Positions 17,209-26,024 are shown, counted from the first letter of the stretch. The stretch: 64,000 bases of DNA from Pseudomonas sp. PH1b (GCF_000633395.1 NZ_AYMU01000010.1:124001-188000); one strand, 5' to 3'. Translations and numbers: made by a program. The notes: generated by a model not told the origin, from the sequence alone.

Positions 17209-17832
17209 ATGCCTACAAAACTAGTTATTGGCGATTACAAAAAGTCTTCATGGTCATTGCGTGCATGGCTGGTTCTTGTATCGGCAGACGTTTCCTTCGA
17301 GACCATTCAGGTCAAGCTGGAACAGGACGATACCCGTCAGCAGATCCTGCGCCATTCGCCCTCGGGCAAGGTGCCGGCGCTGCTGCTGGACAAGGTGGTG
17401 ATCAACGACAGTCTGGCCATCTGCGAGTACGTTGCCGGGGCCTATCCGTCGGCCAACCTGTGGCCCCAGGACCCACTGGTCAAGGCTCAGGCCCGCGCCG
17501 CTGCGGCCGAGATGCACTCGGGTTTCGTCAACCTGCGCACGCAGATGTCCTTCGGCTTGAACACTGGCGATACCCCCGAGCCGCTGACCGCCGATACCCA
17601 GGAAGAGATCCAGCGGATCTTCGCCATCTGGAACAACCTGCGCCAGGCCAGCGGCTCCAAGCAGTTCCTGTGCGGCGACTTCGGCATTGTCGACGCGATG
17701 TTCGTACCGGTGGTGTTCCGCTTCCGCCGTTATGGCGTGGCAGTACCGGCGCAACTGCAAGCTTATGTCGAACAAGTTCTGGCTTATCCGCCCGTGCAGA
17801 AGTGGCTGAAGTTGGCCGCAGCGGAAGTTTGA
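17209..17832 (+). CDS. Glutathione S-transferase family protein
   Basis: The protein has 207 residues. The thioredoxin-like N-terminal domain begins KLVIGDYKKSSWSLRAWLVL, with the catalytic Ser expected in SSWS. The glutathione-binding loop SGKVPALLLD and INDSLAICEYV follow, then the all-helical C-terminal domain from about residue 85. This pattern fits the Ser-type (zeta/YfcF-like) bacterial GSTs. GGAAAG precedes the ATG. It lies between the AraC gene and the N-monooxygenase operon; an intrinsic terminator after it suggests a separate transcript. Confidence 0.88.
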   Translation: MPTKLVIGDYKKSSWSLRAWLVLVSADVSFETIQVKLEQDDTRQQILRHSPSGKVPALLLDKVVINDSLAICEYVAGAYPSANLWPQDPLVKAQARAAAAEMHSGFVNLRTQMSFGLNTGDTPEPLTADTQEEIQRIFAIWNNLRQASGSKQFLCGDFGIVDAMFVPVVFRFRRYGVAVPAQLQAYVEQVLAYPPVQKWLKLAAAEV

Positions 17833-17892
17833 AAAGAGCCAGTTACTTATAACGAATAACGCTAACTAAAAATTAATGAATCTTTGACTGAA

Positions 17893-17926
17893 GGCAGAAA
17901 AGACCCTGGTGTTTTTTCTGCTTTTT
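17893..17926 (+). terminator. Intrinsic terminator after the GST gene
   Basis: GCAGAAAA and TTTTCTGC arms close a short loop and a further T-run follows. It lies 61 bp after the GST stop and 34 bp before the N-monooxygenase start, separating the two transcription units or attenuating read-through. Confidence 0.6.
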
Positions 17927-17959
17927 CGAGTCTGACTTTTGTTTCAGGGAGGGGAGTTT

Positions 17960-19303
17960 ATGAGTGTTCATAAAGTGACTGCCAAGGATGTTGGCCGTGA
18001 CGGGCAAATCTACGACGTGATTGGCATTGGTTTTGGCCCGGCAAACATCGCCCTGGCCATCGCCATGGAAGAAATGGAGTTTGCCGGAACCCGGCTGTTT
18101 CTCGAACGTCACCCGAGCACTCAATGGCAGCCGGAGATGATGCTGTCCGGCAGTGATATCCAGAATCACCCGAGCCGCGACCTGGTGACCCCGCGCAACC
18201 CGCGCAGCCGCTACACCTTCACCAATTTCCTGTTCGAAAACGATCGCCTGTTCGAACACCTGAACCTGGGCCTGGAGTTCCCGCTGCGCAGCGAGTTCGC
18301 CGAGTACGTGCGCTGGGTGGCCGGGTTCTTCGCCCGGGACGTGGCCTACAACCAGAGCGTGGCGCAGATCCAGGTCGACCCGCTGAGCAACCTCTACACC
18401 ATCACCACCCAGGCCGGTGTGCAGTACCAGGCGCGTGCCGTGGTCCTGGCCCCGGGCCGTACCCCGGTGATTCCGCAGGTGTTCGCCAACGCCGCACCGG
18501 ACCGGGTGTTCCACCTCACCCAATACCTGGGGCGCCTGGCCCAGCTGGCGCAAAAGGGCGAGCTCAAGCGCGTGGCGGTGGTCGGCGGCAGCCAGAGCGC
18601 CATCGAGATCATCCTGCACCTGCGCCACACCTACCCGACCCTGGAAATCGTCAACCTGCAGCGCGGCTACGGTTTCCGCCTCAAGGACACCAGCCAGTTC
18701 AGCGAGCACGTGTACTTCCCATCCTTTGTCGACCAGTACTACAACAGCTCCGCCGAGGCGAAGAAGAACATCAACCGCCACTTGCACTACACCAACTATT
18801 CCGCTGCCGATGCCGACGTGATCAAGGAACTCTACGTGGGCATGTATGAGGACAAGTTGCAGGGCCGTGAGCGGGTGGTCATCAAGGGCCTCAACGATAT
18901 CCAGGGCTGTACGCCGGAGGGCGAGGGCTATCGCCTGACGCTGCTCAACACCCATACCCAGATCACCGAGGAACTGGGCGGGCTGGACGCCATTGTCCTG
19001 GCCACCGGTTTCCGCAACCTCGGCACCGGCCCTCAGGAGGAGCGCTACCCGGCGATCCTCAAGGACCTGGCCGAGCACCTGGACTGCGATGCCCAGGGCG
19101 TGATCCGCATCGGCCGTGACTACAGCCTGGCAGCGGCCAAGGGCAGTCACTTGCCGGCGCTGTACCTCAATGGCCTGTGCGAATCCTCCCATGGCTACGG
19201 TGACGCCGGCTCTTTCAGCCTGCTGTCGCTGCGCTCAAGGGAGATCTTCAACTCGCTGAACCAGCAACTGGGCCTGGCCCAGGCGGCGGAAAAGATCGCC
19301 TGA
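17960..19303 (+). CDS. Lysine/ornithine (diaminobutyrate) N-monooxygenase family flavoenzyme
   Basis: The protein has 447 residues, the usual length of PvdA/SidA/IucD enzymes. The FAD-binding motif GIGFGPANIALA is at residues 22-33, the NADPH-binding VAVVGGSQSA near 212-221, and the family ATGF motif appears in DAIVLATGFRN. These enzymes hydroxylate the terminal amino group of ornithine, lysine or a diamine, usually for hydroxamate siderophores. A very strong GGGAGGGGAG site precedes the ATG at 17960. The next genes encode a diaminobutyrate-type aminotransferase and an exporter, so the substrate may be 2,4-diaminobutyrate. That is inference, and no NRPS is nearby. Confidence 0.88.
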   Translation: MSVHKVTAKDVGRDGQIYDVIGIGFGPANIALAIAMEEMEFAGTRLFLERHPSTQWQPEMMLSGSDIQNHPSRDLVTPRNPRSRYTFTNFLFENDRLFEHLNLGLEFPLRSEFAEYVRWVAGFFARDVAYNQSVAQIQVDPLSNLYTITTQAGVQYQARAVVLAPGRTPVIPQVFANAAPDRVFHLTQYLGRLAQLAQKGELKRVAVVGGSQSAIEIILHLRHTYPTLEIVNLQRGYGFRLKDTSQFSEHVYFPSFVDQYYNSSAEAKKNINRHLHYTNYSAADADVIKELYVGMYEDKLQGRERVVIKGLNDIQGCTPEGEGYRLTLLNTHTQITEELGGLDAIVLATGFRNLGTGPQEERYPAILKDLAEHLDCDAQGVIRIGRDYSLAAAKGSHLPALYLNGLCESSHGYGDAGSFSLLSLRSREIFNSLNQQLGLAQAAEKIA

Positions 19304-19356
19304 ACCACGGTCACCTCGAATCCTGAACCTCGACCCCTTTATGTGAGCAGGCAGTA

Positions 19357-20694
19357 ATGGATATTTCAGAAATGGATGAGTTGGGCGTATTTGCTGATGT
19401 GGAATCCTCGGCGCGCAGCTATTGCCGCAGTTTTCCGGTGGTCTTCGACCAGGCCCAGGGCAGTTATCTCTATGACCTGAAAGGCCAGGCCTACATCGAC
19501 TTCCTCAGCTGTGCCGGGTCGGTGAATTACGGGCACAATCCCAAGGCGGTCAAGGCTGCGGTCATCGACTACCTGCAACGGGACGGCATCCAGGCCGCCC
19601 TGGACATGCACAGCCGGGCCAAGCAGGAGTTCATCTACAACTTCCGCAAGATCATCCTGGCGCCACGGGCTCTGTCCTACAAAATGCAGTTCACCTCGCC
19701 CACCGGCACCAGCGTGGTGGAGTCGGCGGTCAAGCTGGCGCGCAAGATCACCGGGCGCCGACACATCGTGGCGTTCACCAACGGTTTCCACGGGATGTCC
19801 AACACCTCCCTGGGCCTGACCGGCAATCGTGACAACCGCCAGCCCGGGGTCGACCCTTATGTGTTTCGCCTGCCCTTCGATGGCTACCTTTCGGGGCTCG
19901 ATTCCATCGAGTACTTCGAGCGCCTGCTCAAGGACAACAGCTCGGGGATGGACATTCCGGCGGCGGTGATCCTGGAAACCATCCAGGGTGAAGGCGGAAT
20001 CAACGTGGCCTCGGCAGAGTTCCTGCAGCGCCTGCGTCAACTGACCGCCGAGCACGGCATTCTGCTGATCGTCGATGACATCCAGGCCGGCTGTGGCCGT
20101 ACCGGGACCTTCTTCAGCTTCGAGCCCTCGGGCATCACCCCGGACATGGTCTGCCTGTCCAAGTCCCTCAGCGGCTATGGCCTGCCGTTCGCTCTGTTGC
20201 TGCATCGCCCGGAGCTGGATCAGTGGGCCCCTGGCGAGGACAACGGCACCTTCCGCGGCAACAGCCTGGCGTTTGTCGCCGCCACCAAGACGGTGCAGGA
20301 GTTCTGGAGCGATGACCGCCTGGTCAAGCACATCCAGGCCAACGAGGCGCAGCTCAGGGAATGGTTAAGCGAGGTCACTGAGCGCTTTGGCGGGCACATC
20401 AAGGATGTGCGCGGGCGTGGGTTGTTCTACGGGATCGAGTTCCATGACCCGGCCCTGGCCGCCGGGGTGATGCGTGCCTGTTTCGCCCGGCGCCTGATCA
20501 TCGAGCGCTGCGGCCCGGTGGACCAGGTGCTCAAGCTGATGCCGGCGCTGACCATCAGCAGTGAAACGCTGCAGGCCGGTCTGGCGAGCATCTTCGATGC
20601 CATGCAACAAGTGCTGGAGCAGGGCACCTTGAGTGACCCGGTCCAGGACGTCGATCCTCTGGTGTTCATTAATGGAGTCGCGCATGTCGACTAA
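19357..20694 (+). CDS. Class III aminotransferase, diaminobutyrate--2-oxoglutarate (EctB/PvdH) type
   Basis: The protein has 445 residues. Fold type I PLP features are clear: FTSPTGTSVVESAVKLAR (phosphate binding), ILETIQGEGGINVAS, VDDIQAGCGRTG with the pyridine-binding Asp, and CLSKSLSGYGLP with the PLP lysine K269. The Ser-Lys-Ser-Leu-Ser-Gly-Tyr-Gly-Leu-Pro context is characteristic of EctB/PvdH, which make L-2,4-diaminobutyrate from aspartate semialdehyde and glutamate. It follows the N-monooxygenase by 53 bp and overlaps the transporter gene by 11 bases, so all three form an operon. Confidence 0.87.
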   Translation: MDISEMDELGVFADVESSARSYCRSFPVVFDQAQGSYLYDLKGQAYIDFLSCAGSVNYGHNPKAVKAAVIDYLQRDGIQAALDMHSRAKQEFIYNFRKIILAPRALSYKMQFTSPTGTSVVESAVKLARKITGRRHIVAFTNGFHGMSNTSLGLTGNRDNRQPGVDPYVFRLPFDGYLSGLDSIEYFERLLKDNSSGMDIPAAVILETIQGEGGINVASAEFLQRLRQLTAEHGILLIVDDIQAGCGRTGTFFSFEPSGITPDMVCLSKSLSGYGLPFALLLHRPELDQWAPGEDNGTFRGNSLAFVAATKTVQEFWSDDRLVKHIQANEAQLREWLSEVTERFGGHIKDVRGRGLFYGIEFHDPALAAGVMRACFARRLIIERCGPVDQVLKLMPALTISSETLQAGLASIFDAMQQVLEQGTLSDPVQDVDPLVFINGVAHVD

Positions 20695-21589
20695 TACCAA
20701 CCGCGCCATCATCGAGCTGACCATCGGCGGGCTGATGCTCAGCCTGTCGGCGCTGGCCGTGGCCTTTGCCAACATCGGTGCCGGCGGTGCCGGCTTCTAC
20801 CGGATGCTGTTTGCTTCGATCCTGTTCTTCCTGCTGCTCAAGGTGCGGCGTATCCCGGTGCTGCTCAAGAGCACCAAGGCGCAGCTGTACACGGCCCTGG
20901 CCGGGGTGTTCCTGGCCATCGACCTGGTGCTCTGGCACCAGAGCATCTACATCGTCGGCCCGGGCATCGGCTCGATCCTGACCAACTGCCAGGTGTTCTT
21001 CATGACCCTGCTGGGCCTGTACCTGCTCAAGGAGAAGCCGTCGATCTACTTCCTGATCTCCATCACCCTGGCATTTGTCGGCCTGTACCTGTTGCTGCTG
21101 CCGGAAATGACCAGTGCGATAGGCATCAAGGGCGTGGTGTACGGTGTGCTGTCGGGCCTGGCCTATGCCATCTGTGTGTACTTCCTCAAGGTCAACACGC
21201 AGTTGCCTGATGGCGGAGGTGACAAAATCGCACAGATGCTCAACCTGAGCCTGTGGGCCGCGCTGGTGCTGCTGGTGTACGCCCTGGCCATGGGTGAAAG
21301 CCTGGCGATCGTCGACGGCCAGACCCTGGTGATGCTGATCATCTATGGGGTGATGGTGCAGTTTGTCGGCTGGTTGCTGGTCAACCGTTCCATCGGCGCC
21401 ATCAGCCTCGGGCTGGCGGGGTTGATCCTGTTGCTGGAGCCGGTGATCACCTACTTCGTCGACGTGGCGTTCCTCGGCAAGGCCAGCTCGGTGATGCAGA
21501 TCAGCGGCGCGCTGTTGACCATCTTTGCGGTGTACATCGGCTCGATCAAGCCGCCGGAGAAGGTCGCGCCAGTGACCGAGGCCGCCTGA
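20684..21589 (+). CDS. EamA (DMT superfamily) transporter
   Basis: The protein has 301 residues with ten hydrophobic segments in two EamA repeats, each with the usual Gly/Ala-rich helices, for example LYTALAGVFLAIDLVLWHQS in the first. DMT/EamA proteins are mostly exporters of amino acids and metabolites across the inner membrane. The start lies inside the aminotransferase gene (11-base overlap, TGGAG ahead), so it is translationally coupled to the biosynthetic genes and most likely exports their product. A terminator follows the gene. Confidence 0.88.
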   Translation: MSTNTNRAIIELTIGGLMLSLSALAVAFANIGAGGAGFYRMLFASILFFLLLKVRRIPVLLKSTKAQLYTALAGVFLAIDLVLWHQSIYIVGPGIGSILTNCQVFFMTLLGLYLLKEKPSIYFLISITLAFVGLYLLLLPEMTSAIGIKGVVYGVLSGLAYAICVYFLKVNTQLPDGGGDKIAQMLNLSLWAALVLLVYALAMGESLAIVDGQTLVMLIIYGVMVQFVGWLLVNRSIGAISLGLAGLILLLEPVITYFVDVAFLGKASSVMQISGALLTIFAVYIGSIKPPEKVAPVTEAA

Positions 21590-21623
21590 GGCCCCGGCCA
21601 AAGCTATTGTTCCGCTCCACTTT

Positions 21624-21662
21624 CTGCGCGTAGACCCGCCTGGCCTGCGCGCAGTTTTTTTT
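21624..21662 (+). terminator. Intrinsic terminator of the N-monooxygenase operon
   Basis: CTGCGCG and CGCGCAG arms are followed directly by eight T. It lies 34 bp after the transporter stop and just before the end of the convergent ppk2 gene. Confidence 0.75.
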
Positions 21663-21671
21663 GCCGGTAAA

Positions 21672-22745
21672 TCAGGCGGACAAGGCCAGCCTCGTCGCCC
21701 CGGCATCGGCCGCGGCCTGGGCCTGGGTCCGATCATCCTCTTCCACCACCCGCGAAGCGCGGCCCACCAGCAGCGGGTCCGGTGCATGGGCGACTTTCAA
21801 GTCCTTGCCCGGGTAGTCCAGCTCGTGCAGGAAGTGCCGGATGCAGTTGATCCGTGCGCGTTTCTTGTCGTCGGACTTGATCACCGTCCACGGCGCATCG
21901 GCGGTGTCGGTGTGGAAGAACATCGCCTGCTTGGCGGCGGTGTACTCGTCCCACTTGTCCAGGGACTTGATGTCGATGGGCGAGAGCTTCCAGTGCTTGA
22001 GCGGATCGTCCCGACGGGAGATGAAGCGTCGCAGCTGCTCTTCCCGGTTCACCGAGAACCAGAACTTGAACATCAGGATGCCGCTGTTGCACAGCATGCG
22101 TTCCAGCTCTGGGGTCTGGCGCATGAACTCCAGGTATTGCAGGGGCGAGCAGAACTCCATCACCCGTTCCACCCCGGCGCGGTTGTACCAGGAGCGGTCG
22201 AAGAAGACCATTTCCCCGGCAGTGGGCAGGTGCTGGATATAGCGCTGGAAGTACCACTGGCCCTTTTCCTGTTCCGAGGGTTTTTCCAGGGCCACGATCC
22301 GCGCGCCGCGAGGGTTGAGGTGCTCCATGAAGCGCTTGATGGTGCCGCCCTTGCCGGCGGCGTCACGGCCTTCGAACAGCACCACGATGCGCTGGCCGGT
22401 TTCCTTGACCCAGCTTTGCACCTTGAGCAGTTCGATCTGCAATTCGTTCTTGGCTTTTTCGTATTCGGCGCGGCGCATCCGGCTGCGGTACGGGTAGTTG
22501 CCCGGCAGCACGGCCGACACGCTGTCTTCGTTGGAGCCGCGGGGCGCGCTGGCCACCTGCAGGGCCATGGGCTTCTGGCTGATGGCGCTGATCTCGGCTT
22601 CGGCGGCCTTTACCGGGGCCGCCTTGGCGGTACGTGGGCGGCGCGGACGGGGTGTTGCAGGTTTGCGCGGGGTGCTCTTGGTGGGGCTGGTGGTGGCCTC
22701 CGGCAAGGCTTTGGGTTGGGGGCGGAGGGTGGATTCTTCACTCAT
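21672..22745 (-). CDS. ppk2: Polyphosphate kinase 2
   Basis: The protein has 357 residues. The first 80 residues are a low-complexity, Pro/Lys/Ala-rich extension. The PPK2 domain follows, with Walker A GRDAAGKGG at 126-134 and the Walker B/lid region FFDRSWYNRAGVERV. PPK2 enzymes transfer phosphate between polyphosphate and nucleotides, mainly making GTP or ATP from polyphosphate. The domain is single, as in class I PPK2. The gene is monocistronic and convergent with the exporter. The basic N-terminal tail is unusual in length and might bind polyphosphate or nucleic acid (inference). Confidence 0.9.
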   Translation of the reverse strand: MSEESTLRPQPKALPEATTSPTKSTPRKPATPRPRRPRTAKAAPVKAAEAEISAISQKPMALQVASAPRGSNEDSVSAVLPGNYPYRSRMRRAEYEKAKNELQIELLKVQSWVKETGQRIVVLFEGRDAAGKGGTIKRFMEHLNPRGARIVALEKPSEQEKGQWYFQRYIQHLPTAGEMVFFDRSWYNRAGVERVMEFCSPLQYLEFMRQTPELERMLCNSGILMFKFWFSVNREEQLRRFISRRDDPLKHWKLSPIDIKSLDKWDEYTAAKQAMFFHTDTADAPWTVIKSDDKKRARINCIRHFLHELDYPGKDLKVAHAPDPLLVGRASRVVEEDDRTQAQAAADAGATRLALSA

Positions 22746-22989
22746 ATAAGGAGGGCCTATGCGTCTTGTTCAAATGTTCGTTTACAAGTGTATGGCCCTC
22801 AAACGTCGGGTCTTTGACCTCCGTCAAGGTTGTGCCCGAGAGAAGCTTGTATCGGGCGCGCGGGCTCCAGGGCCTGGGCCACGGAAGCAATTCCTGCTGA
22901 TGTGCCGGAGAACTCGGGACTCCAATGCAGGTGTCGCCCCTGGCAGGGGGAGCGACATTCCTCGGAACCTGCATGGAAGGATGCTGAAT

Positions 22990-23655
22990 ATGGATACTGA
23001 TACTGTTGTCCGTTCAACCCGCCGCCTGGCGCTTCGGCTGCAAAGCCTGCTGTTGCTGCTGGGGCTGGGCGCGCTGGCGCAATCGGCGCTGGCGATCAAT
23101 GTGGCGTTTGACGGGTCCTGCGCCACCCAGGCCGATCGCACCGCTGTGAGCAATGCCGTGGCCGTCGCCACCACCTGGTCGAGCAATGCCTACAACCAGG
23201 TCAACAACAATGAGGCGGCCTTTCGCAACAATCAGAACCTGGCCTACCGGACCTGGTTCGGCACCTTCAATCAGGACCGCTACCAGCGAGTGCGTGCGGT
23301 GCTCGACGGCGTGCGCTTCAAGCTCAACAGCGGCAGCACCCTGACCGCTTATTGCCGGGTCAACCCGAATGATCCATGCGATGCGGCTGGGGATATCGCG
23401 GCCACCTTCGTCAATGTTCGCGGGGACGTGGAGGCCTGGTTCTGCACCGCGTTCTTTGCCTTGCCGCCGCGGGTGGGGTTCGACACCCAGGCGGGCAGCG
23501 TGGTGCATGAGCTGACCCACTCCATTGGCCATACGGACGATATTGCCGGCGGCTATGGCGTGGCTGGCGCGCAGAACCTGGCAGCCAATCGTCCGAGCGA
23601 CGCGGTGGAGAATGCTGATAATTACGAGTATTACGCGGAAGATCTGTACGACTGA
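22990..23655 (+). CDS. Secreted M35-like zinc metalloprotease
   Basis: The protein has 221 residues. A signal peptide ends about residue 36 (QSALA before INVAF). The zinc motif HELTH (H173, E174, H177), in VVHELTHSIGHTDDI, is followed by Asp residues at 181-182, one of which could be the third ligand of the aspzincin (M35) family; a Tyr-rich C-terminus (NADNYEYYAEDLYD) also fits that family. Four cysteines could form two disulfides in the periplasm or outside the cell. ATG 22990 has AAGGA eight bases ahead. The 244-bp region upstream shows no other gene. Target proteins are unknown. Confidence 0.75.
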   Translation: MDTDTVVRSTRRLALRLQSLLLLLGLGALAQSALAINVAFDGSCATQADRTAVSNAVAVATTWSSNAYNQVNNNEAAFRNNQNLAYRTWFGTFNQDRYQRVRAVLDGVRFKLNSGSTLTAYCRVNPNDPCDAAGDIAATFVNVRGDVEAWFCTAFFALPPRVGFDTQAGSVVHELTHSIGHTDDIAGGYGVAGAQNLAANRPSDAVENADNYEYYAEDLYD

Positions 23656-23720
23656 TCAGGAGGGGGAGCGGCCAGGCCTGGAGTGGGGCGTGGTGCCGGC
23701 ACTTTTCTGTGGACGAAAAA

Positions 23721-23749
23721 AAAGACCTTGAAATTCAAGGTCTTTTTTT
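23721..23749. terminator. Bidirectional intrinsic terminator at the island boundary
   Basis: Nearly perfect palindrome: twelve-base arms AAAGACCTTGAA and TTCAAGGTCTTT flank a single base, with A- and T-runs outside. It ends the protease gene. Five bases later the island's left att repeat begins. In the uninterrupted chromosome it would have lain just downstream of the tRNA-Leu gene and could have been its terminator. Confidence 0.8.
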
Positions 23750-23754
23750 ATGTT

Positions 23755-23776
23755 TGGTGCCCCGAGGGAGACTCGA
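23755..23776. repeat. Left att repeat of the island
   Basis: These 22 bp begin TGGTGCCCCGAG and are identical to the 3' end of the tRNA-Leu(CAA) gene at 32077-32098. The match breaks immediately on both sides, as expected for an attachment site crossover. Confidence 0.85.
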
Positions 23777-24008
23777 GGGTTCCATATATTACGTGGCTTG
23801 CAGCCAGATTATATCCTCGGGGATACACAGTGGGATACAAGCTTTCTTCTGTTGGGTACTGGCTATAAGAAGAAATCAGGTTTTTCCTCAAGCCTCAGCC
23901 AATCGAAGCCCTACTCAGCCGAACTGTATCCGATCTGTTAGCTAGCTGGTAGTTTCGCATTGCCATCATCGGCTAAACGTCTGAAATGAGTTCTCAAGGA
24001 TAACCGTC

Positions 24009-25547
24009 ATGCTAGAAGCGCTGTTGGAAAAAGGATTTTTGCCTCGAGAGTTACCGCCTTTGTTCACCTCAAAAACCCTAGGCGACGTAGCGCGAGTAAC
24101 AGGCAAATTGCCGGACAGCTTGACGAAGGCTCAGACAAATTGGACGCAGCCGATGCACCATAATCTGTCAAGGGTTGGCGGACTACGTCGGCGTTTAACT
24201 ATCCCCAATCCTGCCAATTATTTTCGGCTCGCGAATGTTTTTGCCGTTAATAATGCTCAGTTGACAGCTGAGTGGGCAAAATCACCTTTTTCTCATACCC
24301 GACCACATTATGACCCCCAGGGAGCGAGAGCCATCGCATCCAGCTTGGCGGATAGAGCAACTGCGCGTGCTCACTCCCGTGTTGGGGCAAGGTACATTCT
24401 GCGTGCAGATATCTCGCAATTCTACTCATCGATCTATACGCACACGATTCCATGGGCGTTGCATACTAAATCTGTTGCTAAAGCAAAATTTAGAGACCTT
24501 ACACTTTGCGGTAACGTGATCGATAAAGAGCTTCAAGCATGTCAGTCAGGTCAGACTAAAGGAATTGCGATTGGACCGGACACTTCACTTGGAATTTCCG
24601 AACTTTTACTGAGTTCAATTGATGCAAGTTTAGCCGCTGAGTGCAAAATAGTTGGAGGTGTAAGATTTATCGATGATATCGAGTTTTCTTTCGCGACATT
24701 GTCGGATGCGGAGCATGCCCTTATTATGCTGGAGGCTCAGCTATATGAGCGGGAGTTGCAATTAAATGGAAATAAAACAGCAATTTTTGAATTGCCTAGT
24801 GAGCTTGAGTCTATTTATGTTAGTAAGCTCAGGCCAATAATTCCTTCTGATGGTGCATCTGCGCCTGAGTGGATTGATTATTTTAATCGTGCTTTTGGGC
24901 TCGCGCGAAAACATCCAACTGAAGGTGTGCTTAGATATAGTATCGCCGCATTAAAAAGCGTGACAGCTTCCAAGGTTCAGTGGGGTTTGGTTCAAAATCT
25001 ATTATGGCAGTGCATTGCACTGGATCCAGGCTGTTTGCGTCTTGTTATTGATGTTTTGTTGTTGAACCAAGAAGGCGGCGGGCATGCTCTTGATAAAGAA
25101 ATAGCGTCTCGAGCAATTAACGCATTGGTACAAGTTAGCGCTCCAGTAGGTCATGGAAGTGAGGTCGTATGGAGCATTTGGACATGTATGCTGTTAGGTC
25201 TAACCTTAAGCGACGCTTCGCAAGCGGTTATCGCTCGTATGGATGATGGATGTGTTGCTACAGCTACAATGCAAGCTAAAGTGGTGGGGGTTTTTGATCC
25301 TGGCTTTACTTCTGTGTTGTGGGAAGGGTGGTTGGTTGATGACTGCTTCGAGCAAGATCATTGGCTATTTGCGTATGAGTGCTATCGCCGTGATTGGCTA
25401 CTACATTTAGTTAACGTATCTAACATAGTTGCTGATCCTGTTGCGATCTTGTTCAAAGGTCTTGGTGTGACATTTCTTGATATTGATGCTCCTCACACAT
25501 ATAAGCCAGTACGCGCCACAAGCGATGGTGCTGATGGAGGTTATTGA
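24009..25547 (+). CDS. Abi/unknown-group reverse transcriptase (probable anti-phage RT)
   Basis: The protein has 512 residues. RT domain features are RADISQFYSSIYTHTIPWA (catalytic D134), GIAIGPDTSLGISELLLS (about 185-202) and RFIDDIEFSF, where FIDD (220-223) replaces the usual YxDD. The SIYTHxIPWA and GPDTS wording is typical of the Abi-type and unknown-group RTs, many of which are defence-associated RTs (DRT). The last 250 residues are helical, like the alpha-repeat tails of Abi RTs, and no maturase or integrase domain is present. AAGGA precedes the start. Low GC sets it apart from the chromosome. The subgroup cannot be settled by eye. Confidence 0.85.
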   Translation: MLEALLEKGFLPRELPPLFTSKTLGDVARVTGKLPDSLTKAQTNWTQPMHHNLSRVGGLRRRLTIPNPANYFRLANVFAVNNAQLTAEWAKSPFSHTRPHYDPQGARAIASSLADRATARAHSRVGARYILRADISQFYSSIYTHTIPWALHTKSVAKAKFRDLTLCGNVIDKELQACQSGQTKGIAIGPDTSLGISELLLSSIDASLAAECKIVGGVRFIDDIEFSFATLSDAEHALIMLEAQLYERELQLNGNKTAIFELPSELESIYVSKLRPIIPSDGASAPEWIDYFNRAFGLARKHPTEGVLRYSIAALKSVTASKVQWGLVQNLLWQCIALDPGCLRLVIDVLLLNQEGGGHALDKEIASRAINALVQVSAPVGHGSEVVWSIWTCMLLGLTLSDASQAVIARMDDGCVATATMQAKVVGVFDPGFTSVLWEGWLVDDCFEQDHWLFAYECYRRDWLLHLVNVSNIVADPVAILFKGLGVTFLDIDAPHTYKPVRATSDGADGGY

Positions 25548-25580
25548 TTCTAATAATCCCAGTCCTCATTAGGGGGGGCT

Positions 25581-25624
25581 GGGGACCCTGTGAGTTGTTG
25601 AGTGATACGGGGTCGGAAACCCGC
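25581..25624 (-). repeat. 44-bp repeat unit, copy 1 (inverted)
   Basis: Starting 34 bp after the RT stop, this copy reads GGGGACCCTG ... ATACGGGGTCGGAAACCCGC. It is the reverse complement of copy 3 at both ends, with a diverged centre. Together with copies 2 and 3 it brackets the folded region behind the RT gene. Confidence 0.7.
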
Positions 25625-25837
25625 GAGATCTTGGTAGCGACAGTTCCCCCAGCTTACTGAAATTTCGACGTTGAAATTGAAAGGATATTGAAGAGAAAAG
25701 GGCATCGTTACCGCAACGGTAAAGGTGGGCCATTGTGTGGTTAATAGCGAACGGTTGAGCCCGGTCAACCTTGGGGATGGTGTCAAATACGTCAATCTGT
25801 CAACCAACGTAGAAAACTCAGCCGCTAACCAGGTGCG

Positions 25838-25881
25838 GCGGGTTCTCTGCCCCGTGCCTTTCAGATTTGCTCAAGGTCCCC
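25838..25881 (+). repeat. 44-bp repeat unit, copy 2
   Basis: Begins GCGGGTT, has CCCCGT in the middle and ends ATTTGCTCAAGGTCCCC. It is the same length as copy 3, with identical framing and scattered substitutions. It lies 143 bp before copy 3. Confidence 0.7.
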
Positions 25882-25980
25882 GGCAACCTCTCAGGACCTT
25901 GTGCATTTGCACTGGTGAACTGTGTATTCACCCGGTTCACCAGTTCACTAAGCTGTGCACCTTGTCGCTAACACAGTCCT

Positions 25981-26024
25981 GCGGGTTTCCGACCCCGTAT
26001 GTGTCTCATTTGCTCAGGGTCCCC
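25981..26024 (+). repeat. 44-bp repeat unit, copy 3
   Basis: Begins GCGGGTTTCCGACCCCGTAT and ends ATTTGCTCAGGGTCCCC. Its first 20 bp are the exact reverse complement of the end of copy 1. Downstream, 26,100-26,600 holds only a short direct repeat (GCTGTCGGCC at 26293 and 26337) and no gene I can support. Confidence 0.7.

Noticed and set aside
24009..25547. Retron or group II intron
   Set aside because: No X or maturase domain, no msr/msd-like inverted arrangement upstream, and the RT motifs fit the Abi/unknown group better.
25581..26024. CRISPR array
   Set aside because: Only three diverged copies, one inverted, with unequal spacing (213 and 99 bp) and no cas genes.
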